A stretch of 64,000 bases of DNA from Clostridium_AW sp963515715. Its GTDB lineage: Bacteria > Bacillota > Clostridia > Clostridiales > Clostridiaceae. Below, one piece after another: positions 17,138-26,129 of the stretch (position 1 is its first letter; every line of letters starts with the position of its first letter). The DNA lies in assembly GCF_963515715.1 (NCBI RefSeq), contig NZ_CAUPZS010000022.1, positions 1 through 64,000 on the forward strand, in the 5' to 3' direction. The notes below the pieces were generated by a model. The model was not told the origin of the DNA. It searched no databases and worked only from the letters and a program-made list of their open reading frames with translations. A program made the translations under genes and the position numbers.

Positions 17138-18013
17138 TTAATCAAATCTTTCCCTATAGCCACAGCTTTTGCATAGTTCTTCTACCACTTCTCTTCTGGA
17201 AAATCCATTTAAAATATTGGTTGCTCTATCTCCTTCTACTATTTTTGAAAAATTGCTTTCATTAATATTTCCTAAATTCACTATACCCTCTCCATCAAGA
17301 CAACAAGGGACTACTGTTCCGTCTACTAATATACCTATTTGATTTCTAAGTCCATAACAAAAACCTTGGCTACTCCTATTTAGATTTTTTAAATCTGGCC
17401 ACTGAAATTCATAATCCTGATTTAAATATATTCTCTCTTTAAGTTTAATTCCCCTGCCTGGTTCAATTTTTTCTTCAATCCTATAATCTAAATTAAACTC
17501 CTCCTCAATTATCTGTAAAATATCGCGATTTATCTCTCTTTGAAGATTTGTTATATTATCTTTATCTAAATTCCATAATCTAAAGGATATTAACATATCA
17601 GTATGAGAATTAGCTTCTTTTGTAAAATCTATAATATCCTTAATATATTCCTCTTTATCACATACCATATTGTTTCCGTCAAAGCTGTGCAATGAAAAAT
17701 TAATCTGCCGTAAAGCTGGCTTATTAATTAATTTTTCTCTTGCTTTCTTTATAAGAGTTCCATTGGTAGTAATGTTTACTTTAAAACCCTTCTCATAGCT
17801 TATCTCTAAAAACTCATCTATTTGCGGATGAAGTAGAGGTTCTCCTTTTATATGAAAATATATATATTCTGTGTAAGGCTTAATTTGTTCTAGTATATTC
17901 TCAAAGGTTTCTATCGTCATAAACTGTTGAGTTCTATTAGTTTTTGGACAAAAGCTACAGGAAAGATTGCATACATTTGTAATTTCAATATAAAACTTCT
18001 TAAATTTCTTCAT
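17138..18013 (-). CDS. Radical SAM/SPASM domain protein
   Basis: A 291-aa radical S-adenosylmethionine enzyme. The 4Fe-4S ligands C15, C19 and C22 form the CxxxCxxC motif CNLSCSFC. HIKGEPLLHPQ corresponds to the GGEP-type motif with an unusual KGEP. The C-terminal part has DGTVVPCCLDGEG and LCKSCG, the cysteine pattern of a SPASM auxiliary-cluster domain. Such proteins mature peptides or modify enzymes. No precursor peptide or obvious target is adjacent, so the substrate is unknown. The start ATG follows GGAGCG. Confidence 0.88.
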   Translation of the reverse strand: MKKFKKFYIEITNVCNLSCSFCPKTNRTQQFMTIETFENILEQIKPYTEYIYFHIKGEPLLHPQIDEFLEISYEKGFKVNITTNGTLIKKAREKLINKPALRQINFSLHSFDGNNMVCDKEEYIKDIIDFTKEANSHTDMLISFRLWNLDKDNITNLQREINRDILQIIEEEFNLDYRIEEKIEPGRGIKLKERIYLNQDYEFQWPDLKNLNRSSQGFCYGLRNQIGILVDGTVVPCCLDGEGIVNLGNINESNFSKIVEGDRATNILNGFSRREVVEELCKSCGYRERFD

Positions 18014-18098
18014 TGGTTACGCTCCAGTTCTATGTTTTTATATATTCTACATCAGTCACTATAATACATGTAGATCATAGGTAATTCAACCTGATAAT

Positions 18099-18575
18099 TT
18101 ACTTTTCTTTTAAAATAATTGTACTTGGATAAAAGTTATATTTTTTATAAAAACCCAATGCTTCCTCATTTCCGCTAACCACTCCAATTATCTTTGATTT
18201 CACTTTATTTTCATTCATCCAACTCAATGCAGAAGACATTAAACAATCTCCAACATTAAGTTTTCTATATTCTTTTCGTACAAATATAGAATCAATTTCT
18301 CCTATACCATCATCAGTTATTGAGCTCACACAATATCCTATAATTTTATTCATACTTATATCTTTAGCTAAATGAACTCTTAATCTACCGCCTTGTGATT
18401 TTTCAATGAGTCCTTTCTTTCTATTTTCAAAGATATTAATGCTATAAAATTCTTTGAAATAAGGAGATTTTTCCTCGTGATGTTGATTTAATTCTTCCCA
18501 TAAGGATTGTATTGAATTTAATAATTCTTCTTCTCCAATTATATACTTAATATTTTTATTTTGTGGTAAACTCAA
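18099..18575 (-). CDS. GNAT family N-acetyltransferase
   Basis: A 158-aa GNAT domain protein. The acetyl-CoA binding region is visible as DSIFVRKEYRKLNVGDCLMSSALSW, where the usual R/QxxGxG/A loop is modified to RKLNVGD, followed by GNEEALGFYKKYNFYPS, the typical end of the fold. It would transfer acetyl from acetyl-CoA to a small molecule or a protein amine. The start is a TTG at 18575 behind AGAAGGG. The gene lies 15 nt after the S41 peptidase gene and probably shares its transcript. Confidence 0.85.
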   Translation of the reverse strand: MSLPQNKNIKYIIGEEELLNSIQSLWEELNQHHEEKSPYFKEFYSINIFENRKKGLIEKSQGGRLRVHLAKDISMNKIIGYCVSSITDDGIGEIDSIFVRKEYRKLNVGDCLMSSALSWMNENKVKSKIIGVVSGNEEALGFYKKYNFYPSTIILKEK

Positions 18576-18590
18576 ACTTTTCCCTTCTTT

Positions 18591-19841
18591 CTAATTTAAT
18601 ATTTTTTCAATTACAGCATCTTTTTTGTTTATATAATCTATTATACTAGGTTCAACATTAATATCTGGCATTAAAGAATCCGTATCTTCTTTAGAGTTTT
18701 TAAAATATTTAACTGAATAACTAACCGTAATTCCCGTATTATCCAAATATAATTCTTTAACTTCGCCATAGTGATTAGGCTTCCCTCCCGTAGGTTCTCC
18801 AATAAAAGTTGCCTGTGTTTTATTCTTAAAGGTTAAAGCGTTTAATATAGCCGAAGAAAAAGTTCTTCTTCCTACTACAACATATAGCTTATCCTTACCA
18901 TTCAATTCTTCCCTTTTCTTTAGCTCTTTGAAGAATGGATTCATAATGGTAGAATTCCCTCCTCCATTATGTCTTAAATCAATAACAAGCTTCTCAACCT
19001 TGTTATTATCTATAAAATCAAACATTTCTCTTGTAAATTGTTTGAAAGGCTTTTCTTCCATCTCTGAGCAGGAATTGTATTGAAAATATAAAGTATTCTC
19101 TTCCTTAATGTATTCATACCAGTAATTTATATATGGATTACGTAAATATAGGGGATTATTATTATCCTCTACCATCTGTCCTATATATTTTATGTTTTCT
19201 ACTTCATCTGGTTCTATATCAACTTTTATCTCTTTTCCTTTTTCATCTAAAAAAATCATATTTATTTTATCTTCATTTATAATATTTAGTCCCTTTAATA
19301 TTTCAGGCATGATTAAATATCTTACCGCCAAATTCTTAAATTGAGGAGAATTTTCATGTGATATAATAGGTTTTAATAGTTCCAATACCTCCGATATATC
19401 CTTGCCATTTATTTTATCTAATTTAAGATTAATAGTATTTTTATATTCCTCTGGTGCATCAATAACATAAATTCCTTCTTTAAACCAATAGAGTTTTAAT
19501 GGATATATAGTTTCTATATTAGGATATACCATTGTATGTCCATCTCCTATTGATGCAATTATTTTACTTAATTGAACTTTAATTTCTTCATCTGAGTAAT
19601 CATTTACCTTGTTTTTCAACTCATCCATATCTATATAAAAATCCTCTTTCTTTACTTTGAAAAATAAATTCTTATGTCTTTTGGGTAACTGCTCTTCTAG
19701 ATAAGTAATATCATTTACCCATTTGCCATTTCTATTATGAGCTATAGTTGGTTTCGTAGAACTACTGCAAGCAACCATTGATATAGATATAATCATTGTT
19801 AAACTAGCAGCTAAAGCTTTTGATACAAAATTTCTTTTCAC
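18591..19841 (-). CDS. S41 family peptidase, lipoprotein
   Basis: A 416-aa predicted extracellular lipoprotein: signal sequence with lipobox MVAC at about 22-25. The C-terminal half is an S41 (C-terminal processing/tricorn core type) serine peptidase fold, with LVIDLRHNGGGNSTI, the nucleophile region VVGRRTFSSAIL and FIGEPTGGKPNHYGE. There is no PDZ domain; the N-terminal half (ASIGDGHTMVYP) is the helical domain common to S41 proteins of unknown substrate. Start GTG 19841 after GGGGGATATAGAG. It is followed by the GNAT gene. Confidence 0.85.
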   Translation of the reverse strand: MKRNFVSKALAASLTMIISISMVACSSSTKPTIAHNRNGKWVNDITYLEEQLPKRHKNLFFKVKKEDFYIDMDELKNKVNDYSDEEIKVQLSKIIASIGDGHTMVYPNIETIYPLKLYWFKEGIYVIDAPEEYKNTINLKLDKINGKDISEVLELLKPIISHENSPQFKNLAVRYLIMPEILKGLNIINEDKINMIFLDEKGKEIKVDIEPDEVENIKYIGQMVEDNNNPLYLRNPYINYWYEYIKEENTLYFQYNSCSEMEEKPFKQFTREMFDFIDNNKVEKLVIDLRHNGGGNSTIMNPFFKELKKREELNGKDKLYVVVGRRTFSSAILNALTFKNKTQATFIGEPTGGKPNHYGEVKELYLDNTGITVSYSVKYFKNSKEDTDSLMPDINVEPSIIDYINKKDAVIEKILN

Positions 19842-19904
19842 CTCTATATCCCCCTTCTGACCAAAGACAACACTCTTTTTTCTTACAGGATTCTATTTAA
19901 TGAC

Positions 19905-20447
19905 CTATATGCAATTATTAATATAATTAACTAAAGGTGTTATTGTATTTTTATCTGTAAAATCTACTTTATCTCCATAGGTAGCTAAAAACTCTCTTTC
20001 TTCATCTGTTAATTCATCTTCAGATTTCTTAGCCGTTACCTTTTTAAGCATTGACATCATGGATTTGTGCAATAAACTTAGTTTTTTATATTCTATTCCG
20101 CCACGAAAATGGAAAAACTCTATGTTTTCTCCCATGGGCTTAGGGAAATTTTTTTCTATGATTGGGATAAAAATTTCTTTTTTATCTGTGGAAGCAAGTC
20201 CTACCGTATATACTATTATTTTTTTATCTTTTAAAATATGCAAATTTTTAGTTATAAGAGATACTCCTGAAATACCGCTAGCATAAAGTCCTCCACCATA
20301 AACAATAATGTCATATTCCTTTAACTTTTCTGCCTTAATCTCCGAAGCATCAAACAAATCACCCTTTACTTCCTCCGATATCCACTGAGCATATTTTTTA
20401 CTGCTACCATATTTAGATTTGTATATTACTGCTATTTTATTATCCAT
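19905..20447 (-). CDS. Flavodoxin domain protein
   Basis: A 180-aa protein with an N-terminal flavodoxin fold: phosphate-binding loop IYKSKYGSSKKYAQWI (about 8-23), then IIVYGGGLYASGISGV around the FMN ring. It resembles the flavodoxin_5/HemG-like group, which includes menaquinone-dependent protoporphyrinogen oxidase; however, no haem genes are nearby and a generic electron-transfer role is as likely. The C-terminal extension (TDEEREFLATYGDKVDF) is shared by clostridial members. ATG 20447 follows CGAGGTAAAG. It is probably monocistronic. Confidence 0.8.
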   Translation of the reverse strand: MDNKIAVIYKSKYGSSKKYAQWISEEVKGDLFDASEIKAEKLKEYDIIVYGGGLYASGISGVSLITKNLHILKDKKIIVYTVGLASTDKKEIFIPIIEKNFPKPMGENIEFFHFRGGIEYKKLSLLHKSMMSMLKKVTAKKSEDELTDEEREFLATYGDKVDFTDKNTITPLVNYINNCI

Positions 20448-20518
20448 GTTCTTTACCTCGCTAAATTATATTTTTATAAAAATTTATTTCCAACAATTTG
20501 ATTATGCTAACTATCCTC

Positions 20519-20608
20519 TTACCATTTTTCTTTCATAATTTCATCCTTTTTAATTTTGTATTCTTCTTCACTGATTATGCCATCATCTCTTAATTTTAAT
20601 AACGCCAT
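20519..20608 (-). CDS. 29-residue SHOCT-type micro-ORF
   Basis: ATG 20608 opens a 29-codon frame whose centre reads LKLRDDGIISEEEYKIKKDE. This closely fits the SHOCT motif, a short C-terminal oligomerisation helix pair. It begins nine nt after the stop of the 51-aa membrane protein, in another frame and without a visible SD, so it may be translated by re-initiation. Alternatively it is the detached tail of that protein after a frameshift: SHOCT segments usually sit at the C-terminus of short membrane proteins. Confidence 0.5.
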   Translation of the reverse strand: MALLKLRDDGIISEEEYKIKKDEIMKEKW

Positions 20609-20617
20609 CCATATTTA

Positions 20618-20773
20618 TTAATTATTTAAATTTTTATTCTTTAATAATTCTCTTATTTCTACTAGTACTTTTAGGTTTTCCTTTAATAATGTAGTAGTTA
20701 AAGATCTATTTATTGCCTCAGTTATAATTATGTATAATAAAACAAATAATATAATGTATAAAAATATCACCAT
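20618..20773 (-). CDS. Small single-span membrane protein, 51 aa
   Basis: ATG 20773, behind AGGGGGAAAGG, opens a 51-aa protein. One membrane helix (about 2-20) is followed by a short amphipathic helix rich in L, E and K (LLKENLKVLVEIRELLKN). A longer frame starts at 20806 but lacks an SD. It resembles the membrane-helix plus coiled-coil half of SHOCT-containing small proteins; the missing SHOCT part is encoded immediately downstream. Function unknown. Confidence 0.65.
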   Translation of the reverse strand: MVIFLYIILFVLLYIIITEAINRSLTTTLLKENLKVLVEIRELLKNKNLNN

Positions 20774-20833
20774 ATACCTTTCCCCCTTGGAAATCTTATT
20801 GAACATAAATTTTAAAAATAAATATCGCTCACC

Positions 20834-21583
20834 TTATAAATAATTACAAACTTCCCTCAATTCCATATTGCTGCAGGAACTGACTAATTCACTCAGTATT
20901 GCTTTATGCCCCGCTCCATATATTACTAAAATTCGATCTCCTGGTTCTACTATACTTTTTAGATTCCCAAATATACGTATATTTCTTTCATACCAAGTTG
21001 AAAGAACTTTAGCACCACAATATGTGTCACCTGCTCCAATAGAGGCAAAATCTACATAAAGACTATGATTTTCCATAACCCATTGAGGAGTATTTAAATA
21101 TTTTAGCACATCTATAACTGTTGCAGTTTTTATTAAATTATTTACTGTACTATCAATTTCATTGGTTTTTCTAATAAAATTATTATAAAAATCCTTTTGA
21201 AACTCTTGAGCATACTCCATTGCATCCTCAAAGGGCAACTCTAGTTCCTCATTTATTGCATAAACCCTTGGATGATTCATAATTTTTGCTAGTCTAAGCC
21301 CTAACTGATGAATTTCATTTCTATTTAAAGAATAGTTTCCATTACAATACTGCCTATATGAATTGTTCAATACTCTATCCCATCTTAAACATTCTTCCAC
21401 AGCTATTTTATTGGGATTTATGCGACTTAATTTATCTACTACTTCAATTATTTCCTCTTGTTTTTCTGAGGATAATATATTTGACACTTTAAAATCTATA
21501 AAATCATTTTCTGGTGGGTCAAAATGATATGTGCCTAAAACAAAAATTTCTGCTTTTGATGATAATTTAAAGCTACTATTCAT
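20834..21583 (-). CDS. DUF5694 / TraB-TIKI-like protein
   Basis: A 249-aa cytosolic protein that I recognise as DUF5694. It has the features of the TraB/TIKI/ChaN-like superfamily: an N-terminal FVLGTYHFDPP, a middle KIAVEECL with conserved glutamates, and a late LVIYGAGHKAIL (the GxGH box). Related proteins are metal-dependent peptidases or haem-binding proteins, but DUF5694 itself is uncharacterised. No signal peptide. The start ATG follows GGGGGG. Neighbours (DUF3267, DUF6440, Nudix) point to no single pathway. Confidence 0.8.
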   Translation of the reverse strand: MNSSFKLSSKAEIFVLGTYHFDPPENDFIDFKVSNILSSEKQEEIIEVVDKLSRINPNKIAVEECLRWDRVLNNSYRQYCNGNYSLNRNEIHQLGLRLAKIMNHPRVYAINEELELPFEDAMEYAQEFQKDFYNNFIRKTNEIDSTVNNLIKTATVIDVLKYLNTPQWVMENHSLYVDFASIGAGDTYCGAKVLSTWYERNIRIFGNLKSIVEPGDRILVIYGAGHKAILSELVSSCSNMELREVCNYL

Positions 21584-21621
21584 AATGTTTATCCCCCCAT
21601 AATTTCTTTTTTATCCATTAA

Positions 21622-22188
21622 TTAAAATCTATAATATGTTTCCCATCCTTTATTTCTCACAATTACTCCTTTAGGTAAATTGAAAGTCATAATAAAAAAA
21701 CCTAATATATCCCCACAGGAGAGCAGAGCATTTAATTGAGCCAAATTAAAAACGAATTTATTCCATCCTAAAAAGCACATTGAAATTATGGGAATCACAG
21801 ACAAAACCATAAGCGGCATTAATAAACATAATATAAATCTTTTCTTACTCATCTCCCCTTCGTAGTAAGCATAAAATATTCCCTTCTCTAACCACATGCC
21901 AAATATAACATTATCTGATTTTATGCTCTCTGGAAAAACTAATGCGTGAATAGTCTCATGAATTGGGATGATGAGTATAAAAGATATAATAAAATAGATA
22001 AAGCTAAAAACCCTAATTTGCTTAAATAAAATTATGGCAATAACCCACATAATAATCCAAGTTATAATTGCTATTGGAACAGAATATAGCAGATATTTAT
22101 CTTGACTAGGTTCTTTTGCTTTTATCCAATTTCCTTGAGCAGGATTAAATTCTTCACTTAATGGCATCTCAGACTTAATAAATTTCAA
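21622..22188 (-). CDS. DUF3267 putative membrane zinc metalloprotease
   Basis: A membrane protein of about 188 aa with four hydrophobic segments and HETIHALVFPES just after the second. HExxH is the zinc motif of membrane-embedded metalloproteases, and DUF3267 is the matching family. The role is unknown; related proteins are thought to process membrane or secreted proteins. The longest frame begins at 22224, but the SD AGGGGGG lies inside it. A TTG at 22188, seven bases beyond, is the likely start. The DUF6440 gene ends 32 nt upstream of that start. Confidence 0.8.
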   Translation of the reverse strand: MKFIKSEMPLSEEFNPAQGNWIKAKEPSQDKYLLYSVPIAIITWIIMWVIAIILFKQIRVFSFIYFIISFILIIPIHETIHALVFPESIKSDNVIFGMWLEKGIFYAYYEGEMSKKRFILCLLMPLMVLSVIPIISMCFLGWNKFVFNLAQLNALLSCGDILGFFIMTFNLPKGVIVRNKGWETYYRF

Positions 22189-22220
22189 TGCTCTTCCCCC
22201 CTCTTGTAAATTATATGATA

Positions 22221-22409
22221 TCAATCATCTATAGATGAAACAACAGGTTTACCATCCCCATCTAAAAGCACTGTAATTCCTCCAGCGTATCCATCCCAGG
22301 AAAACAAGTAATTCACTCCTGTCTTCTTATCTACAATTATTTTAATTCCTGATATTGTACCCTCTTTATAAATCACATCAAATCTTCCATTAGAATTTTT
22401 ATTAAACAT
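22221..22409 (-). CDS. DUF6440 family small protein
   Basis: A 62-aa protein matching DUF6440, with the pattern GIKIIVDKKTGVNYLF followed by GYAGGITVLLDGDGKPVV. It is a short all-beta unit found in many Firmicutes, with no known function. GGAGGG precedes the ATG. It is probably co-transcribed with the DUF3267 gene, 32 nt downstream. Confidence 0.8.
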   Translation of the reverse strand: MFNKNSNGRFDVIYKEGTISGIKIIVDKKTGVNYLFSWDGYAGGITVLLDGDGKPVVSSIDD

Positions 22410-22477
22410 AATTTATCCCTCCATAATAACTATTTATAATATCTATTTTCATTTGAAACTTTTAGCTTAATATCTTC

Positions 22478-22951
22478 CTATCCTCTGATTTTAATCTCAA
22501 CATCATTAATGTATTTTCCTATAATCTCTACATCCGGTGGATTTATTTCACTTGGTATTTCATCTAACTCAAAAAATTGTAAAGAAATACTTTCTTCATT
22601 TTCTAAGTCTAATTCTCCACTATGCTTATCTGATATAAATACAGTAACAACATTATAAACTTCATCGCCGTTAGGGTATATATAATGCTGCCCTTCCCCT
22701 GAAAAAACACCAAACAATTTTAGATTATTTGAGTGTATTTCTAACCCTGTTTCTTCCTTAACTTCTCTAGTGGCAGCTTCTTCTACCCTTTCACCAATTT
22801 CTACTGAGCCACCAGGTAACCCCCATTTATTATTATCCCTTCTTAATTGTAATAAAATTTTATTTTCATCTCTTATAACAACACTTGTACCGCATTGAAT
22901 AAGTGGCCTACATCCTACAATTTCTCTTAATTCAAGCATATAGTTTGCCAT
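22478..22951 (-). CDS. Nudix hydrolase
   Basis: A 157-aa Nudix enzyme. The Nudix box GX5EX7REUXEEXGU is intact: GSVEIGERVEEAATREVKEE and the following TGL (about residues 50-72), binding Mg2+ for pyrophosphate-bond hydrolysis of a nucleoside-diphosphate-linked substrate. The opening REIVGCRPLIQCGTSVVI is typical of the MutT/ADP-ribose-like clostridial subgroup. Start ATG 22951 is six bases from GGAGG; the earlier ATG at 22963 overlaps the SD. The substrate is unknown; a second Nudix gene lies at 24413. Confidence 0.9.
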   Translation of the reverse strand: MANYMLELREIVGCRPLIQCGTSVVIRDENKILLQLRRDNNKWGLPGGSVEIGERVEEAATREVKEETGLEIHSNNLKLFGVFSGEGQHYIYPNGDEVYNVVTVFISDKHSGELDLENEESISLQFFELDEIPSEINPPDVEIIGKYINDVEIKIRG

Positions 22952-23153
22952 AATACCCTCCATTATTTATCAATTATTTCTATATTATACATACTATATT
23001 TTCTTTATTATCTATATTTTAACATTACCCTAACTAAAAATACAGTATTACCTCTCACTGCGTATAAAACCAAGCGTCACTTACTTTATAAGCTTACGCC
23101 ATAGCTAATAATTTTAATACTTCCGTTTTTATAAAATAAAATATTTAATTCAT

Positions 23154-23408
23154 CTATTTTTTTACACTTTCAATTTGAACATATTCAAATCTATACTTTT
23201 GTCCTGTAGGATTTTCCTTATCCTTTGGCACCTCTTCATTAAACATATTATAAGGTCTTGCGAATACTCCACACTCCCCATAAAGAGCTTTATATATTAC
23301 TAATTCTTCTCTTGTTTCTGAATGTATAGCAACATCTAATAATAAGTATAAATCTCCTTTAAAATGTCTAAATATTTTTCCTTTATATTCATATAAATTT
23401 CTTTCCAT
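23154..23408 (-). CDS. DUF1653 protein
   Basis: An 84-aa cytosolic beta-rich protein with the DUF1653 pattern: YEYKGKIFRHFKGDLYLLLD, VIYKALYGECGVFARPYNMF, and a final RFEYVQ. These domains occur alone or fused to other enzymes and have no established activity. Start ATG 23408 is spaced correctly from GGAGG; the TTG at 23420 is inside the SD region. It is flanked by the terminator at 23484-23515 upstream and stands alone. Confidence 0.88.
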   Translation of the reverse strand: MERNLYEYKGKIFRHFKGDLYLLLDVAIHSETREELVIYKALYGECGVFARPYNMFNEEVPKDKENPTGQKYRFEYVQIESVKK

Positions 23409-23483
23409 CTTATCCTCCAATTTTTTTATTTATTCCATTCTTCTTATACCTTCATTATTTATATTTTATCATCTCAATAATTA

Positions 23484-23515
23484 AAAAAGAAGGTACTTTT
23501 TAGCACCTTCTTTTT
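23484..23515. terminator. Bidirectional terminator hairpin
   Basis: AAAAAGAAGGT (23484-23494) and ACCTTCTTTTT (23505-23515) pair perfectly over 11 bp. A tracts and T tracts on both sides fit an intrinsic terminator. It ends the YoaP-like gene transcript upstream of the DUF1653 gene. Confidence 0.85.
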
Positions 23516-23580
23516 ACTAGAATTTTAAAATACTTATATAATAATTTTTTCTAACTATACTTATCACTTTTCAATAACAT

Positions 23581-24336
23581 CTATCTTATCTTATCCATAA
23601 GTTTATAGAACTTATTTTCGTTTATGATGTCATTTGTAATAAATTTACCATTATAAAATAGACTATATATACTGCATGCTGTAGGTATGTTCATTGCTTC
23701 TTCCTTAGTATTTATCTTTATAATTTCAAGTGGAATTCCCTCTTTTTGCGCTAATTCCTTTAATACTATATTTGTATAATACTCCGTATATGGACATCTA
23801 TTAGAATAATATACTGCTAATCCATTCTTATTTTCACATATGTTGTTCTTTGCACACTCATTAAAAGTCGGAGTAATAGCATTAGGATTATTCTTATATA
23901 CTAATAATTCAAAATAAGGAGGTGCTGTATCACATATTTCAAAGCCTTGCTTTAAAAAGAACTTCTTATCCGCTAAATATGGTCTTTTCTTATCACTAGA
24001 TAAAAGAATAATACCATCCTTATCTTTTAAATCTTTAATACATTCATTTAATAAGTTTTTACCATATCCCTTCCCTCCATAGCTACCCGCTACCCAAAAA
24101 CAGTTAATCACCATATAATTAGGAGCGTTAACTGGCAGCCAGGATATTTCTGCAGGACAATATTCAATAAAAACTTTATGTCTCACATCATATTTTTTGA
24201 AAACATATCCTTCATCTATTCTCTCTTTAATCCATTGCTTTTTCTTAAGATATCCTTCTTTACACTTTTTATCGGAAATGGCACAACAAATATGTTCTTC
24301 ATCAATATTATTTTGATTTAATTTTATAATCTCCAT
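23581..24336 (-). CDS. yoaP: YoaP-type GNAT acetyltransferase
   Basis: A 251-aa two-domain protein. The N-terminal GNAT domain (about 1-150) contains CFWVAGSYGGKGYGKNLL as acetyl-CoA loop and KKFFLKQGFEICDTA at its end. The C-terminal ~100 residues form the YoaP-like thioredoxin-fold appendage, with YYSNRCPYTEYY in place of a CxxC site and ACSIYSLFYNGKF. The function of YoaP is not known; a role in acetylating a small toxic or thiol compound has not been shown. Start ATG 24336 after AAGGGG. Confidence 0.85.
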   Translation of the reverse strand: MEIIKLNQNNIDEEHICCAISDKKCKEGYLKKKQWIKERIDEGYVFKKYDVRHKVFIEYCPAEISWLPVNAPNYMVINCFWVAGSYGGKGYGKNLLNECIKDLKDKDGIILLSSDKKRPYLADKKFFLKQGFEICDTAPPYFELLVYKNNPNAITPTFNECAKNNICENKNGLAVYYSNRCPYTEYYTNIVLKELAQKEGIPLEIIKINTKEEAMNIPTACSIYSLFYNGKFITNDIINENKFYKLMDKIR

Positions 24337-24412
24337 CAATACATCCCCTTTTATAGACAAAATAATTATAGGTTTATGTAGAGTTTACTTATCAAAATAT
24401 CTATAATATTTT

Positions 24413-24856
24413 TTAGCGAACAAAAGGTGTTTCTTGTTCACATAGTGCATCATTTAACCACTGAGGATGCATTGGTAGAATGTTAGAAGGTAAATTGTCA
24501 GTGTTAAAATACTCTAATTTCAAAGTTTCCGGTGAAGAGCAGGATAGTTGTCCATCTATAACTTCCCCTTCAAAATATGTTGTTACAAAGTGAGTAACAT
24601 GCCCATCTGGGTATTTAAAAACTTGAGACTTAGGATCTGAATAAACGCCTATCAATCGCGTGATATTAATATTTAATCCTGTCTCCTCTTTTACTTCTCT
24701 AATGGCAGCTTCCATTACACTTTCTCCAGGTTCCACATGCCCTGAAGGAATTCCCCATAACCCTACATCTGCACGTTTTTGTAATAGAACCCTTCTATCT
24801 TTATCAAAAATAATAATAGCTACTCCTGGCCAAATATCATCGATAATCTCCTTCAT
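24413..24856 (-). CDS. Nudix hydrolase
   Basis: A 147-aa Nudix protein with a complete box: GHVEPGESVMEAAIREVKEE then TGL (about 38-60). Downstream residues YSDPKSQVFKYPDGHVTHFV are shared with ADP-sugar or nucleotide-cleaning clostridial Nudix enzymes. It would hydrolyse a nucleoside diphosphate linked to some moiety. ATG 24856 follows GGGAG. The gene at 22478 is a paralogue, sharing the YPNGD/YPDGH segment. The substrate cannot be read from sequence. Confidence 0.9.
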   Translation of the reverse strand: MKEIIDDIWPGVAIIIFDKDRRVLLQKRADVGLWGIPSGHVEPGESVMEAAIREVKEETGLNINITRLIGVYSDPKSQVFKYPDGHVTHFVTTYFEGEVIDGQLSCSSPETLKLEYFNTDNLPSNILPMHPQWLNDALCEQETPFVR

Positions 24857-24987
24857 TATCTTTCACTCCCTTAAACTATTTAATGAAGATTAATATTTTA
24901 CATCTAATTTCATAGATAATTTCTTTTAATTTTTAAATTTATTTTAGTTCCTTTTAATTTCTTTATTCTTCTTTTATAACATAATTA

Positions 24988-25971
24988 TTATTTTATCAAT
25001 GAAATAAATTTTGCATTACTTTTCAAATCATCAAATGCCTCATCTTCTTTAGCGTACTCTTTGTATTCTTCATCAAATTCAATTGATTTACCCAAATCTA
25101 TTAATGCCTCATCAATTCTATTCAATCTCGCTAATACTCTACTTTTACCATAAAAGGCCTCGGAAAATTCATTATTTAACTCTATGGCTTTTTGGTAACA
25201 ATTTATTGCCTCTTCATTTTCATCTAAATAATACAATGCATCGGCTTTATATAAATATACAACTTCTTCATTTTTATCTATAGCTATAATTTTATCATAA
25301 TAAGTTATTGCTGTTTCAAAGTCTCCTAAATTGTAATGAGATTCCACTAAGTAATAATATGCATCTATATCCTTAGGTTTTAATTTTTCATACTCCTCAA
25401 AACAATCTATAGCTTTTTCATATTCTCCTAAATCATAGTTTATAACGCCTTTTCCATAATATGCATATGAACATTTCGCATCATATTTTAGCGCTAAGTC
25501 ATAATTCTCTAAAGCTTCTTCATATTCACCTAATGCTAATAGGGCATTACCTTTATTTGCATATGGTTCCGCAGACTTTGGCTCTAACTCAATCGACTTA
25601 TCACAGTAAGTTATAGCTTCTTCATATCTATCTAAATCATTCAAAGCCCAGCCAGCATTATTATAAGCTACATCACTATAAGGATCTATGTCTATTTCCT
25701 TCTTGTAATAAGCAAGAGCTTCTTCATACTTGCCATCCATGTGTAACTTATACCCTTTTGAAAGATTATTTTCATCTGGGTACATGTAATTCAATATACC
25801 TAAAGCAATGATTGCTATAGAAATAATAAAATAAAAAATGCTTGTAAAACCATCCCCGAATAACCTTCTTAAACCCCTAGCTTTTCTATGGTTCCAAAAA
25901 AAGTTAGGTTTTGCCATTGTACATAAAATAATAAATAATCCTATCACTATGCTTAATATCAAAATACCCAT
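24988..25971 (-). CDS. Membrane-anchored TPR protein
   Basis: A 327-aa protein: two membrane helices at the N-terminus (about 2-20 and 42-62), then about seven tetratricopeptide repeats of 34 residues. Repeat cores include AYNNAGWALNDLDRYEEAI, PYANKGNALLALGEYEEAL and AYYGKGVINYDLGEYEKAI. TPR solenoids bind partner proteins, here facing one side of the membrane. The final ~20 residues (FDDLKSNAKFISLIK) are the standard cap of such bacterial TPR proteins. Start ATG 25971 has AAAGAGGGA upstream; the frame to 26007 lacks one. The partner is unknown. Confidence 0.88.
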   Translation of the reverse strand: MGILILSIVIGLFIILCTMAKPNFFWNHRKARGLRRLFGDGFTSIFYFIISIAIIALGILNYMYPDENNLSKGYKLHMDGKYEEALAYYKKEIDIDPYSDVAYNNAGWALNDLDRYEEAITYCDKSIELEPKSAEPYANKGNALLALGEYEEALENYDLALKYDAKCSYAYYGKGVINYDLGEYEKAIDCFEEYEKLKPKDIDAYYYLVESHYNLGDFETAITYYDKIIAIDKNEEVVYLYKADALYYLDENEEAINCYQKAIELNNEFSEAFYGKSRVLARLNRIDEALIDLGKSIEFDEEYKEYAKEDEAFDDLKSNAKFISLIK

Positions 25972-26129
25972 AAATTTGTCCCTCTTTTCTCGTAATTTTA
26001 ATTCCATGTAAATAATCGTATATATTAGAAAACACTTGATATTTTGAAACTATAATAACTATGCTAACTATGGCTATTTAACAACTTCTTATCATAAATT
26101 TAAGCATAATGATATACTTATATTTAATT

